Part shown: in pieces, positions 43,350 to 56,068 of the stretch
Numbering within the stretch: position 1 is the stretch's first letter
How the letters are laid out: the number at the start of each line of letters is the position of its first letter
DNA from: Viridothelium virens
Lineage: Eukaryota > Ascomycota > Dothideomycetes > Trypetheliales > Trypetheliaceae
Direction of reading: 5' to 3'
Assembly (NCBI GenBank): GCA_010094025.1
Contig: ML991811.1
Location: 62,001 to 126,000 of the forward strand
Length of the DNA stretch: 64,000 nt
Notes under the pieces: model-generated
Told to the model about the DNA's origin: nothing
Database searches by the model: none
What the model saw: only the letters and a program-made list of their open reading frames with translations
Position numbers and translations under genes: made by a program

Positions 43350-46300
43350 GATAAGGCTGACATGGTCTAGATCTTGAGGGACCTTCATTCCTGGCGTGAG
43401 GCGCAGCAAAGTAGAGCATCTGCGCGGTCATGGGTCTTCGACTTCGGCATCTCAAAAGTTGCTTCGGACTTCTCTCAACTTGTGTTATTTGCTACTTTTC
43501 TTTCCTACAATTTCCCTGGAGTTTCGACGCAACAGTACACAGTGTGACGGCGCAAGGGGGTTTGAACGGCATGCGCTTGCCATCGTCATCGTAAGGCCAA
43601 AGCTCGACCAAAGGTTAGCGACATGGTTCAATAGCCAGAAAAGGGCTCGGGATGCGGCAAGCAAATTCATCCGCTTCCTCCTATCAAAGGTTCTTATTTC
43701 GGCATCGGTGCGACTGGCTACTGTGCTGCAGTCTCTGGATCACAACATCCTTTTCTACGCCAACAGAGCGACAACCATTGTACTACTATCATCTTTAAAA
43801 CCGAAGTCCCGCCAACATAGTCAACTTGTAACCCAAGGATGTATGCTTCAACAGTGACGTCCATCCAACGCCTTAAATTCGCGACAACCACGCGTCTCCC
43901 CCTGCTGTGTCACTAAGTCGCAGTCTCTTTTAACGTTCCGTTCCGCTCTAAGTGAAAACACCAACCCCTTGATATTGGCTTGACTACTGTTTCGCCAGTC
44001 GCCTCATTCTTGCCAACGATGATCACCAATCTTGCTTAACGAGCTTTAAGCGCCTTCGGCATCCCGTGACACGACAAATAGAGAGACCACGACAATTTCT
44101 CGCGCGTCATTTCAGACTGGACGCTGCACGACATTCGGCCGCGGGCACATGTATTGATGTGACGTTTTGCGTGTCCGTGTGGAACACAAAACGCGCACGT
44201 TCAGAGGTACGTCACTGTTTTCGGATGATCCTTTGTTTCTCACTTCATTCCTATTTGTTCGCGGCGAACGCTAGCACTCTGTCTCCATCTCATTACAATA
44301 TTAAGCCCAGATAAGCAGAACTCGAAAGGTATGGTATACACGTGAAAATGCATAGGGTGTACAGAATGACTCTTGGATTTGGCAAGCTAGCAAAGACGCC
44401 ACGCGATTATGGCGATCTTTGCTTGCTCATGCCGATCTCTTGAGATCGTCTGAGACGCCACTGTCAACCTTTCCTGCGCTGGCTTGCAGATGCGCATTGT
44501 AAGTCCTTTGACGTAGGCATGCCATGCACAAGACCGATCCGTGTCTGGGCTCTGAAAGGCGCATTTTTGGACGAATGTCGTAAGCTACTTGATGAGATGC
44601 TGAGAGAGTAGTCTGGATATCGCACAGAGAAACATTTGTTAGAGCCTTGTACCTAAGTATTGTACGAGGAGGGAAAATCCTTATACACTACCCCTAATAT
44701 TGAGGGTATCAAATTCTGATATTCTTGCTTTCTTTGTACTTAACAGATAACATACCTTACTGTCGGTCGTTCAACAATCCATGTATTGATATCAGGCATT
44801 CTCCAATACTCTGCTATTTCGATAAGTAACTATCCTATCATTTGATTTGCTAAAGCTTCTCGTTGCCTACTATTTCTATTCGTCTCGACAGCATACAAGT
44901 TTAGATTGTCCTACGTTTTCTCTCCTGATTCGATGGATGACTCGACAAGCATACTTGCAAAGATCGCAGGGAACAACCATCCCTACCGGAGTATTAAGAT
45001 TCTGAGGAAGAACGTTTCTTTTCTATTAAAGAGAAGCACCGGAGAATTTCTAACGGATATCTAGAAGCTTATACCGAAGTCAATGCAACACGATAGTTCC
45101 AGAAAACCACTTGCGAAGAAGTCTCAGATGAGAATACACGCTTCCAGGACCGTAGATGTCTCCTGTCTTTGCTCGGCCTGACAATAAACCTGACAATAGA
45201 CCTCCGACATATGCCCAACCCCCCAAATCAACAGTTGACTTTGGCTTTTGCTGGATCATGTGAGAGTTTTGGAGTGACGTCCAAAGGATAGCCCTATCCT
45301 ACGATCAATTAGATTTTCGATTAATGCGAAGACTGGATAGCGAAAACTTGTTTCGGTGAGTATTGCCAAATTTCTGCAAGATACTGACAACCATGCATTT
45401 GAAAATCATTAATTATGTTTCCGTAGAAAAACCCGCGATTTGTGTGGGGAGACTCATTGGTAGGCTGCCAGGTCAAGCGGGACATTTCCGGTTGGACTTG
45501 CGCCCACACTCTAATTGTAGGCAACCGTGGTCACGGAGTGTTTAGTGTACTGTGACATGATTATCGTAAAATACTCGTGCCTTCGAAGCCGATTCTAATG
45601 AGCGTAAGAAAATTGTCAAAAGTTGGCATGGTTTCGTAGAGATTGCATGGATGTCTACTTTCACAGGGAAGCGCTTTGAACACCGCAATATCGAGCAACT
45701 CGAAGATACCTACCCAGTAGTAAGTTAAGGTAGGATAGCGGTAAGCGTCGAGGACTATTGTCTTTGCCGCCGGTCTCAAAGGGCATCTCTTAGGTAGGCT
45801 TTCGGCCGTCGAGGCTAGAGTACTCTAGTTTAGTTCGCGTTGGATCTCCCGTGGCCCCAACCAAACGCAAAAGAAGCACTCACCACGTCTCTATCTCCGT
45901 AGGAAAGCAGCAACAACACCAACTGAGAGGCTCCAGTCCTCCAGACAGACCCTCAGTAACTGTCTTATCTGTCCAAAGATCCGTTGGACTTATGCGGCTA
46001 GAGTGTTATCAGTCAGATTGCGCGACGACTTAAGCAAACATCTCCAAGGAAGCTCGGCTGCGAATGTATTAGATCTTCAGGAAAGCCGCCACATTTGGAT
46101 ATGCCAGGCCAGGTGCTTAGCGAAGGAACTACTGCCCGCAAAGCTTGATTGTCGTCAAGGTACTGAAGGGCTGACTTCTTTGCCGCATACCTCTCACTGA
46201 GGGCTGGATACTTATCTCCAGGTGGAGCTGAGCTGGACATCCAGCTAACAGCACAAGGAAGGCAGCTTAGCCATAACTGCCAACGACAGAGATTCGAGTG

Positions 46301-47192
46301 TCCTGTAGGTAAGGTATGTATCAAGATTGCAGCGCCCTAATTCAATCTAGCGAGATCCGCACGAATGCAACAGCGTTACGAACTCGCTTCAATACAGCGC
46401 CCGCGCATACCGTACCGTATCGTAGCCAATGGCATTTTCGCATCCAAGTTGGCCCGAAACAGTATCCGCAATCAAACACCACCAAAAACGATGCCACACT
46501 TCGGATATTTCCAAGATCCCAGGAGGAAGTTGGAACTCCATCTCTTTTCGGGCCCTTCCATGTACGAGATGTATCTGCATGCTAGTAACGGAGCGGGTTT
46601 TGGAGGAGTTACCGGGTGGTAATGGAATTTCTTGAAGCTATCCCCGTCATGTGCCATTCTTACCCGATTATCCCAGAGGCATGGACCGTATGGACCAATT
46701 GAGCTAATCTCATCGCATTTCTGTCTTTCCCCTCGCGCTTCCTTCTGTCAGACTAGTGCGAGCTTCAGTCATGGCCCACCGACGATGTTCTAAGTTCGAT
46801 CCGAAATCGATGCGGGATGCAACATCTTCTACTACGAACTCATTGCTGTTGGAGCGTCCTTGTTATATTCGACTCAGTCGTATCATTCATTCCACATTGT
46901 GATCTCATTCCTCCCAATGCCAACATGGATTGACGACTTGATGACTGCACTCGATGAAGATCAAGCTCTTGGCTTGTTACTCACGCGTCTTTCTGTACTG
47001 GTCCCTGGTGACTAAAGTAAGTGGTCAGTGATGCTTTTAGGTATAAGAAGAATGGACTCTAATCCATCGATCATTATCATCTCCAATCCATTCTCTTTGC
47101 TTTTTCCAGAGACAGGTAAGAGCAGGCACTCTACTTCTCTTATTTAATTCTTTATCTCCTTTTTGCTTTTTCAGGAGACGAACTCATTTAGT
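43350..47192. other. Gene-poor region of 3.8 kb
   Basis: No gene, RNA or mobile element could be supported. Open frames are at most 153 codons (43396-43857, no ATG start and no family resemblance). Small palindromes occur (CTAGAGTACTCTAG at about 45816; GATCTCTTGAGATC near 44429). DNA is close to neutral in GC, not the strongly AT-rich state of heavy RIP. The last 200 bp are probably the promoter and leader of the secreted Arg/Ser-rich protein. Confidence 0.4.
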
Positions 47193-48774
47193 ATGAGATC
47201 GAATTCCGCTATTGTCATATTCGCCTTTGTTGGAGCCGCTGCCGTTACCGATGCTCATCCAGCACATTTCCGCCGTTTTGAAAAGCGGCAGATAACTTCA
47301 AACGATACTTTCCCCATTGATCCGAGCGCCTATCCACCACCTGAACCGCTCAGCCAAGCAAACAACACTGTGGTCAATGGGACGAAATATATTCTCTATG
47401 AATCGCACCTCCCTGATCCTCCACCCTATCTAAGGGTTGCAGAATCGTGGGACGAATGGGAGGCTGCACAAAAGGGCACTTGGGATCAATGGTATAAGCA
47501 ACACCATGGTGGGTCAAGTCCATCGCGACGATCCTTGAAAAAGCGTGGCAACGATCCAAATAAAAAGAAATATCCTCCCGTTTCTTACAGACCACCCGGT
47601 GGTGGCTCCCAAAGGCAACCCTCAAGGTCAAGGCAGCCCTCAAGGTCGAGACAGCCTTCAAGGTCGAGGCAGCCCTCACGTTCACCATCTAGAGAGCGAA
47701 GCCGTAGTCGTGGACGATCACGAGCACCGTCTCCAGAACCGCTGCCTAGAGTTTCACAGTCAAGGTCTCGAAGACCATCCGTTGGACTTTATGAGGGCGA
47801 GCCACAGCCTCCAACAATGCCACCGATGCCACGCCCAATGCGACCCAGAGGCGAAAGACAGGGTCGGGATGATACATACAACGGCCGCCCCGGCCGATGG
47901 GCAAACGATGACTACTTTGTAGAGAGGGATACACGACCGGGTCTGTCAAGACCGGTGGCTGTGGGTATGATGGATGCCAGACAGCAACCTGGCCAGATAG
48001 GGCTACGTATGGCCAGACGAAGACCAGAAATGGACCCAGCGTTGGGACCTAATTTTGGTCCCGGAAGTAACGATAGGGTCAATCCCCTTCGACATAGTCC
48101 GCGTCCAAATGCCCGCCAGGAGTCTGGAAATGCAGGGAGACCTCCCAACCCGAGGCTAAGACAGCGTTTGGATCAGTCGAGGCCTCCAGGCATGACTGAA
48201 CAAGAAGCGAATAGGGGAAGAGACGCTCAGGACGAGGAAGCCCGTGAGGCGTCGATGCGGTATTCGAGAAGAGACCGTCCCCAGCCGCCCCCTGACCATC
48301 TTCCTGTGCGTGGTCGTGAACAGCAATGTAAGACCATCATGGGAAAAACTTGTTGGATATTGCTCACATCAAATAGTTCAATCAGGCCAAATGCAGCGGG
48401 CCCCTGCAGGTATGGATACCGTACGGACGATTGATCCGAACTACTTTGGGTAAGCCTCCACTATCCTGATTAAATGTAATCAATTATCTCACAAAAATGA
48501 CAGTCGAGAAGAACAGCGACGAGTTGCAACCCAGACTGGCTTTGCAGCTGCCAACAGTGCGAGATATGATTATGACAGACATCGACGAGGCTCGGTTTCT
48601 AGAATCGAAGCATGGGAGAGAAATTCGCCGCCAAATTGGTCGGGCAGCTCTGGTCGTTCAGACTCTCCCGAGCGTGCCGGACGTCGTAGGCAAAGTCGAT
48701 ACGACCAGGAACGTAGGGACCGATCGCGAAGTCGATATCGATCTCGTTCCCGAAAGGCGAAAGCGAAAGCGTAG
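47193..48774 (+). CDS. Secreted Arg/Ser/Pro-rich repeat protein of unknown function
   Basis: Exons 47193-48327, 48377-48449 and 48504-48774 (introns 49 and 54 nt) give 492 residues. The ATG at 47193 opens a clear signal peptide (MRSNSAIVIFAFVGAAAVTD), followed by a Lys-Arg Kex2-like site at about 33-34 (FEKRQ). A short N-glycosylated part with conserved-looking ESWDEWEAAQKGTWDQWYKQ comes next. The remainder is very basic: a fourfold 18-bp repeat encoding R-Q-P-S-R-S (residues 141-164), RSRSRGRSR, many dibasic sites, and after the introns more Arg/Ser (RSRSRYRSRSRKAKAKA). The last exon keeps this composition, which supports the two splices; without them the frame ends at 48434. No domain is recognised. 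It could be processed into peptides by Kex2, or bind the wall or nucleic acids; these are inferences. Confidence 0.72.
47613..47684 (+). repeat. Coding tandem repeat, 18-bp unit, four copies
   Basis: Four units encode R-Q-P-S-R-S each. Third-position differences (CAA/CAG, CCC/CCT, TCA/TCG, AGG/AGA/CGT) show that the array is not brand new and that the amino-acid sequence has been kept. Confidence 0.92.
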
Positions 48775-50178
48775 GAAGCTTTCGAGATTTACTCGTATCT
48801 TCCTCACTCTCTTTGGATTTTCTCACGGATAGAACAAAAAAATATTCTCACAGTCTCTTCGATGGACCAGTCCGGAGATATGATTCTGGTCAAAAAGAAG
48901 TCAATACCACAGGTATTCCTCGCTTTTCACAAGTATCTAATGGACACAGCTTCAGGGGCTTTGGTTGGAAGAATTTGTTGCAGACCAATCAACAATTAAG
49001 GCACCACATATTCTCTAGGACGAACGCATACCTCTTTCAAGATGATATGTAATACTCCATTACTCCCTCATTCCACAGATATTTTACAGTCTTTTCAGCA
49101 ATACATCTTCCAGGAATGGCACCGGCTGAATGAAAGAGAACATGGTAACGCTCCTTTAAACCAACCCACGAGACTACTGCGCACAGTCTTTACGCTGCAT
49201 CTGGCCCGAGATACGGCCCGTCCTTAATGAAACGGTCTGCCATGACCCCACGCTCACTAGGCCGGTATGAAATCGATCATTGGGCCACTCCTTCTCGTGC
49301 AATGTTTCATTAATCCGCTGGTCGGATGCAAACGAACACGTACATGGTATGAGATGCTACAGTCTTTCATTATTAATTTATTCCTATTGTATATTCCGCC
49401 CGTCAAATCTCTCACTCTCGTAATTCCTTCTCAAACCAGTCCTTGCAGAATGGTTCGATGGAAGAGACTACGTCTATTCCGCCAGTGTCCACAACTTCTC
49501 TGAAGAAAATCGGTCCTGCCTTTTCTTCCCTTTCCTCTGTCAGTCAGAAGCAATCGTTCAGTATTCAAAATGGACGTCTCCAGTCTTGATACTCTATATC
49601 TACCTTCTTTTATACATTTTGTAACTTAAGGACAAGTCCGAGTAACAATAATCATTCTCTTTAAGGATCTATAGCTACGAACGTACTTGAGATCGTGTCC
49701 CAGTGATTAAGTGACTGGCGCATTACTCATCCACGAGATCGTGCTAACAAATTTGCCATTGAGTAAAGATAACACTTTCGACATCGTCCTGACTAAACGG
49801 CTAATGCAGTCAGATGATGGAGCCATTTAGATGGAAAGCAAAATCTGTCAATAAAGCTCTACGTGCGTATCATACTCACTCTCAATGCTTTGGCAAAGAC
49901 ATGCCCAATCGACAGAAACTATTACAGAACCGTCACAATACCGGCACAAAACAAGATCGAGATCCGAATGCAAAGTCTAACCAAGCTGACAATTTGTAAG
50001 GGTTGATCCTTCAGGCTTGCACCGCGCTAAATCAATTTTCATCCTTAGCTTTTTTCCCAAAAACAACATGTTGAACGCCACACTCGACTCGAAGCCATCT
50101 TAAGAACAATTTGACACAACCAAACAGCCAAACCCCAAACCCCTCCCACCTCGCCCCTCCACCTCCTCCTCTTCCTTC
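48775..50178. other. Intergenic region between secreted protein and xylulokinase genes
   Basis: Holds the 3' flanks of two convergent genes. Open frames are all under 80 codons and resemble nothing known. The last 80 bp are C-rich, like the xylulokinase 3' coding end. Confidence 0.5.
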
Positions 50179-52229
50179 CTACTTCCTCCCCACCTCCCTC
50201 TCAACCAACTTCTCCATCCCCTCAAACCCCCTCACCGCCTCCCCATACCTCTCCCACACCCCCTCCCGATACCCCTGCGCCACCTTCCTAACAAACCTCG
50301 CCTCATCCCACCTCCCCGCAATCAGATCCTCAAACGACTCCTCCCCTTGCCCTTTCCCTCCTGCCACTCCCGCCCTTCGCCGCTCAACACCCCACACCGC
50401 CTTATACGCCGCACCCAAGCCGCACGCATTTCCGCCGATATCAAGGCGGAAGACGCCATCGCTGCCGCCCAGCACCTCGCCGCACAGCCGCGCCACCGTC
50501 GCGTTCGCGCTGCCGCCGCCGACGAGGTAGATGCGGCGAGGCTGAGCGGGGAGGACCTTCGAGGCGCCGCCGAGGGCGTAGACGGGATGAGAGGGCTGCG
50601 GGTGGACGAGGGCGGCGGAGCGGAGGCGGAGGGACAGGAATTGGGATTCTAGGATTGTGCGGGCGTCGGCGGGGATGATGGTGGGGGTGGCGGGGGAACA
50701 AGAAGGAGTGGGAGGAGAAGAAGCGGGGGTGAGGGTGTTGGTGGAGGAGTTGTACAGGTAGCGCCATTGGCCTGCGGGCACGTTGGGCACGATTTCTGGC
50801 CGGGGGAAGTACAGCCCCAGGCGCATGTTGCCGCGGGCGGTGAAGCCGTGGATGTGTTGGTCGAGGGGAGGGGTGGCTTCGGCGGTGGAGTTGAAGAGGT
50901 CCCAGGATTTTTTGGGGACGGGGTCTGGGGAGAGGGCGTTGAGAGCGTCGCGGATTTGCTCGCGGGCGAGGCCGCCATTTTTGTAGCAGAGCATGAACAT
51001 GTAGAGGCCGGGGGTGGTGGGGTGATTCATGAAGTGGTAGGCAGGGTCGGGTTTGTATTCCGGGGTGCTCATGAGGAAGGTGGTGGATGTGCCAAGGGAG
51101 ACAATGGCGTCGGAGGGACGCAGGGGAAGGGAGAGGATGGTAGATGGATTATCACCTGTTCCTGGTACGATCTTGCAGTCCTTGGGAAATCCATACCGAG
51201 AAATGAAGTATGGGCTGACAGTGCCAAGGATCCCGCCACCGTCTTCATCGATGATACCGAGCTTGGATCTCAATCCTCCGACGCCTTCTCTTGAGCCAGC
51301 GGTGAGCTCAAGGAGGTCTTCATTCCACATCCCTTTTTTAATGTCACGGAGATTCATGCCACAGACGTCGCCAATGTCAATAGGCGCGATTCGACCCAAG
51401 AATAGCGAGATCAGAAAAGACGATACAAGCGATATGCGGCTAGTCTGTTGATAGTGCGATGGGTACTTCTGCCGGAAGCGAAGAATCTGGGGTCCGCTGA
51501 AGCGCTTTCAAATGTTACTCTCGCAATCACGAGATGGTTAGTCTGGAGTGGTGGCTTACATGATGCGCTTTGCTACCCGTTATCCGTGCTAGTTCCTCTG
51601 GACTTCCAAGACAAGCATCAAACATATCGCATTGCTTTTGAGTGCTCGCATCTTGCCAGTTGGGGCTGTCGGGATGACTGAAGGCCTTCTGTCCAAGCTG
51701 CTCTACAAGCGGCCTGGAACCGTCGAGATTACGCAGAAGCTCTTCGGCTTGTTTGCTCCAAAAGACAGTGCCATGCTGCATGCCGGCACCAGATACACCC
51801 TTTACTCTGGAAAAGTCCAAGCCATCCTCTTGTAGGCGGCGAAGCACCAAATCGACGGCCTCGAGCCACATTGCGACAGGCGCATATATCTCACCCTCGC
51901 TTGGATTAGTCAAGACCCCCTTCTCAATTCCATATTTGCCAAGATCTGCATCAAAGTCGACCTTTGCTTCATGTACCAGCTTAAGATCTGATTGAACGAC
52001 AAGCCCTATAACACTTTAGCCATGATGTTGCCTACCACCAGCTTTCAAGCATCATCAACACGTTCGCGACGTCTTGAATAACGTCCACAAGAGCTTGAGC
52101 TTGCTTGTTTGTTGGGAGCGGGGAAGACATACCTTTCAGCTGCTGGGTTGATAGATCAAAGCCCAAATACAATGATCCACCATCATGTGTGGTGGTCTTA
52201 CTCGTGTGACCGTTCACGCCGTTTTGCAT
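50179..52229 (-). CDS. XKS1: D-xylulokinase (FGGY carbohydrate kinase)
   Basis: Exons 52133-52229, 51560-52005 and 50179-51504 (introns 127 and 55 nt) give 622 residues. It phosphorylates D-xylulose with ATP to xylulose-5-phosphate, which enters the pentose-phosphate pathway. The FGGY N-lobe starts [19 protein letters not shown] and has [40 protein letters not shown] and [20 protein letters not shown], then [15 protein letters not shown], are xylulokinase features of the ATP-binding lobe. The C-lobe [20 protein letters not shown] is also typical. The region from about 390 to 490 is very C-rich in DNA and Pro/Thr/Ser-rich in protein, an insert relative to shorter homologues. It links in function with the GH10 xylanase 40 kb away. 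Confidence 0.94.
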
Positions 52230-52853
52230 CGTGCCAACATAAGAAATTCCGGCACTTCAAAAGTGAATTGCCAATTGACAATGGAAGATGTATTAGAGCC
52301 GACATGATCACGATAACGGAGTCAGGAAGTATTGCCACCGCTTCCCCCACTTCTATGCGCCACCCCGCTGACGAAGTTATTTGCTCGCCTCTGATGCTTC
52401 CTTACTAACCACGATGCATTTCGCGTTCCGGTGACGTGGGGTCGAGAATTGCTGGCGGCCGATCCCTTAACAAACGGCGCAGGGTCTTGCTTTTACATTC
52501 AGCCGGCATCATTAACCGCCGAATGAGAAACTCTTCCGATCAAAGCAGAGGCAGACAATCACCAGTCATTGGTCTACCAGAAACCCGTTCCTGAACTAAT
52601 CGTATCATGCAGTTCCACTATAAACATTTCTCCCAGGTCATGATGCGACTGTATCCACTTTTGATAAGTGAAGTCAGTCTGACTTCAAATCCATCAATAT
52701 TGTGGATTGTTGATGTTGTACAGTTACCCCCCATGCACACCTCACGCACAGCAAATCCAATGCTCTCAAAACACCACCTGCTTTTCGATGGCCTAATAGC
52801 TCATATACGTCATGTTGAATGTCGAGGGATTAGCGAATGGCCGTGGCACAGGC
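52230..52853. other. Xylulokinase promoter region and 3' flank of the CDF gene
   Basis: A 624-bp space upstream of xylulokinase. No GGCTAA-type xylanolytic activator site was seen in it on a read of both strands. No gene is supported. Confidence 0.5.
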
Positions 52854-54409
52854 CTATCTGCGCTTTGAGACGCCATTAGTGTGCCTTCCCTCATACTCGT
52901 GACTGTGACCGTGATCATGAGCATGCCCATTGGTGTCCTCCTCAGGTTCTGGACTCGACCTTGGACTGACATCAGCATTGATAAACTCGCTCGTAAAATC
53001 GAGGTCAGACGCTTGATTCGGAACGAATCGGACTTTGACTCGTCGAACTCCGCGAACTTTGTTTCCAACTCGAGTCCGGACTAAACTCTCAACCGACTGC
53101 AGTCTCTCTAACTGCCAATCGCTAGGCACTGCCAACTCAACATCCATGAGATAATTCTGTCCTGACTTGACACCCTGGATTTCTCGGACCTCAACACCGG
53201 CAGAAGCAAAGTCGGACTCCTCAATTGCCCGAGTAGAGTACTTTTGCACCTTGGTCTTGATCTCATCATCAACACCGACGTCCGCCAGTTCGAGTATCGC
53301 GGACCTGGTGTTTCCCCATCCGGCTTGAATGACCATCAACGAAATGACCAATCCCCCAATGGGATCGAGCCAAGACGCGTTCTGTAAAAAGTGCGAACCC
53401 ACAATCATGAAAAGAGCAACGAGTGCTGTGAGTGAGTCGATGCGGTGGTGTACAGCATTGGACGCGAGGACTGATGATTTTCGTTCCTTGGCAACCTTGA
53501 GGGCTGCACGTGAAATCTGCTCAGCACTTTATTGGCATGGAGGTTGAACTCGACTTACTTGCTCGATATAACCATTCCTTGATGAGGATAGAACCTCCTG
53601 CTAACCACGCTGCATTGATATCTGGTCCAAGGTCGGTTTGTGAGTGGCTGTGGCCATGGTGATCGCTTATGAGACCCCATTGCGCTGCCATTGCCGCCAA
53701 CTCGGGAGAAGATTGTTGTGCAAGAGCAACCAGTGCTGCCCAGCCCATCATTATACCGCCACCAAGGAGAAGTCCGCTTACACCGACAGAGCCTAAGCTC
53801 TCGAATTTGCCAAATCCGCTCGGGAAGTTTTTATCAGGAGGTCGGAGGGATAAGGAAACAGTGGCTAGAGTCATCACATCACTGACTAAGTCTGTAAGAC
53901 TATGGATGGCGTCGGCGGATAGAGCTTTGCGAATGTCAGCAAAGTCCTGGTCTGCTCTCAACGAGATTCTCTTGACCTTGCGAGTTGAAGACGTATCCGC
54001 CAATGCCTTTGCCAATTGCCATGCCCAAGTTCACATACAGTCCAATTCGTGTAATTCTAACACCAGCATCGTTTTTGTTCGTGGACGTGAGGTAGGCATT
54101 ATCGTGGTTGTGATGGTGGTGACCATGACCGTGGCCGGCGTGGCTCCGGGACTGCTGTTTACTTCCTGACATTGCGGGCGAGGATACAGCTCGAGAACGG
54201 AAGGCGAGCGAGGACCAATTGTAATGGAAGTCGGGCAATGATCGCACAGTGTTGTCTTTGGACGACAATGTCTGCAGGATCCTCTGTTGATTTTGAAGGG
54301 TGGTTGATGAGGGACGGTGTGGCAGACGACTCAGCCGCAACGGCGAGCTGAACACGAGCGCCAACAAAGATGGTGCTCCATGGCTCTGGGCGTGGCCAGG
54401 CCGGAGCAT
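52854..54409 (-). CDS. Mitochondrial cation diffusion facilitator (Mmt1/2-like metal transporter)
   Basis: Exons 53977-54409, 53559-53924 and 52854-53503 (introns 52 and 55 nt) give 482 residues. The first ATG in the frame (54409) starts an Arg/Ser/Leu-rich head without acidic residues, like a mitochondrial presequence (LRLSRLPHRPSS). A His-rich stretch (HAGHGHGHHHHNHDN) may bind metal. The CDF domain shows IGLYVNLGMAIGKGIGGYVF, metal-site residues in SADAIHSLTDLVSD, and HxxxD in SNAVHHRIDSLTALVALFMI. The EWLYRATLKVAKERKSSVLA segment is typical of the Mmt type. A C-terminal soluble domain and a second His-rich tail (HAHDHGHSHEYEGRH) follow. Yeast Mmt1/Mmt2 move iron across the mitochondrial membrane; zinc or manganese cannot be excluded. 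It is divergent from the sirtuin gene across 448 bp. Confidence 0.9.
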
Positions 54410-54857
54410 GAAGAGGATGCTGGTTGTCAACGCAAGCTCTCACGCGGCCTCTGAGAAGGTGTGCGAAATCATCTCGGTCAAGGATCAGGGTTCTGATGAA
54501 ACTTTGTTTAAACTGATGCCGGCTCTATACGGAAGTTGCGGTCCTTCGTCCAATCACGTCATGGACTGCGTAAGGTCAGGCCTGCCGTACGGTAGTAGCT
54601 ACAGCCAGCCCTAGATTTACACATTCTCTACAAAGACATGCGAACTGAACAGCAAGCAGAATGTGATTTCCCCTACAGTTACTACTCAGGGGTCCGTATG
54701 GAGAGTTGATCTTTCATTCTGGGGATTGCGGGAGATTTCCGTGCTCGCATGAACGTAGATTGATTTTCGATGACGCTAAGTCTGGACTTTGAATCCGCCG
54801 TATCTGACCAATCTAAGTTGAGCCGTCAGCTCTCCAAATCGTCCCAATGTCTTCCTC
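54410..54857. promoter_or_regulatory. Bidirectional promoter region, CDF transporter / sirtuin
   Basis: A 448-bp space between divergent start codons, both of genes likely to act in mitochondria. No specific site is assigned. Confidence 0.5.
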
Positions 54858-56068
54858 ATGCCAAAGCCGTTGATGCGCATTCCCTACACGGGTCGCATGC
54901 CAGATCCTCTCATTGTACCGAGAAGCGCAAATACACCGGCTGGAAGCATCGCAGCGCTGATAGATTTTCTTTCGGCGAAGTCATCTCGAACTGGCGAACG
55001 CCATGGAAGTGCACAAGAACAGACTGTTTTACTTACAGGTGCTGGTATATCAGTTGCATCCGGTCTGGCTGACTATAGAGGCACAAATGGAACATATACC
55101 TTGAACAAGACCTATCGACCTATTTATTATAATGAATTTCTCTCAAATCATGAGGCCAGAAAGAGATATTGGGCAAGAAGCTATTTGGGATGGACAAACC
55201 TGAATAGGGCCAAGCCAAATCCTGCACACTGGGCTGTAAAGGACCTCGGAGATCTCGGTCTCCTGAGCAGTGTCATCACTCAAAGTCAGTGCTCTCCACA
55301 GCCCATTTTACTCGCACGATATAGTCTGACGCAGAATACTCACCAGATGTTGACTCCTTCCACAACCACGCCCACCCCTCTCTGCCTACCATCGAACTCC
55401 ATGGCTACCTTCGCAGTCTCGTCTGCCTCACCTGTCGCAGCGAATACTCTCGCGCCGCCTTCCAGCGCCAGCTCTCCGATCTCAATCCCGCCTGGGCCAA
55501 ATTCCTCGAGTCCATGCTCGCCAGTGGCGCCTTGGACACTGAGCATCCCGAAGAACGGCGAAAGAAGGGGCTGAAGACTAACCCAGACGGAGACGTCGAT
55601 CTGCCCGACGCGCCGTACAGCACATTTCGGTACCCCGCATGTCCGACGTGCCTCACGGATCCACCTACAATGACGTCGACTGGGGAGAAGGCAACAGTGG
55701 AGATTGATGCTGACGGGGCGTGGGTGTCAACGTCGAACGCGGGCGTGCTGAAACCCGCAGTCATCATGTTTGGAGAGTCGATTGGTGCGGAGGTGAAGCA
55801 AGCGGCAGAAGAGTCGATTGATGCCGCAGGGCGCATTTTGGTCATCGGAAGTAGTCTGGCAACGTATTCCGCGTGGAGATTGGTAAAGAGAGCGCATGAG
55901 AGGGGAATGCCGATTGGAATATTGAATTTGGGTGGGGCCAGAGGAGAGGAAGCATTTTTTGCAAAAGTACCGGCAAGCAATACTGGACAATTGGGAGTCA
56001 GGTGCAGTCAGAGCGCAGATAAGATTCTGCCTGATGTGGTCAAGAGTCTCTATAGAGATCAGCGCTAA
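54858..56068 (+). CDS. Class II (SIRT4-like) NAD-dependent sirtuin, probably mitochondrial
   Basis: Exons 54858-55284 and 55347-56068 (62-nt intron) give 382 residues. Sirtuin motifs: GAGIS (61-65) in LLTGAGISVASGLADYRG, the TQNVDSFH catalytic segment (141-148) created across the splice, and the catalytic His in ELHG (about 161). A zinc ribbon is marked by CLTC at about 169-172 and CPTC later, followed by LKPAVIMFGESIG and a Rossmann end, ILVIGSSLATYSAWRLV. TQNVDSFH and FGE are the class II forms. A long loop between the two Cys pairs (about 190-240) is unusual in length. The head has basic residues but only a weak presequence look. Deacylase, lipoamidase or ADP-ribosyl transfer are all known in this class. 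Confidence 0.92.

Noticed and set aside
43396-43857. 153-codon open frame after the Tra2-like gene
   Set aside because: Starts at a non-ATG codon directly behind the Tra2-like stop; likely 3' UTR read by chance.
46013-46657. Overlapping open frames on both strands (61-103 codons)
   Set aside because: Several equally open frames on both strands, none with a domain, signal peptide or splice support.
46785-46805. tRNA B-box-like GTTCGATCC
   Set aside because: No matching A-box, acceptor stem or cloverleaf could be drawn around it.
50767-51294. 175-codon plus-strand open frame
   Set aside because: Antisense shadow of the xylulokinase coding exon.
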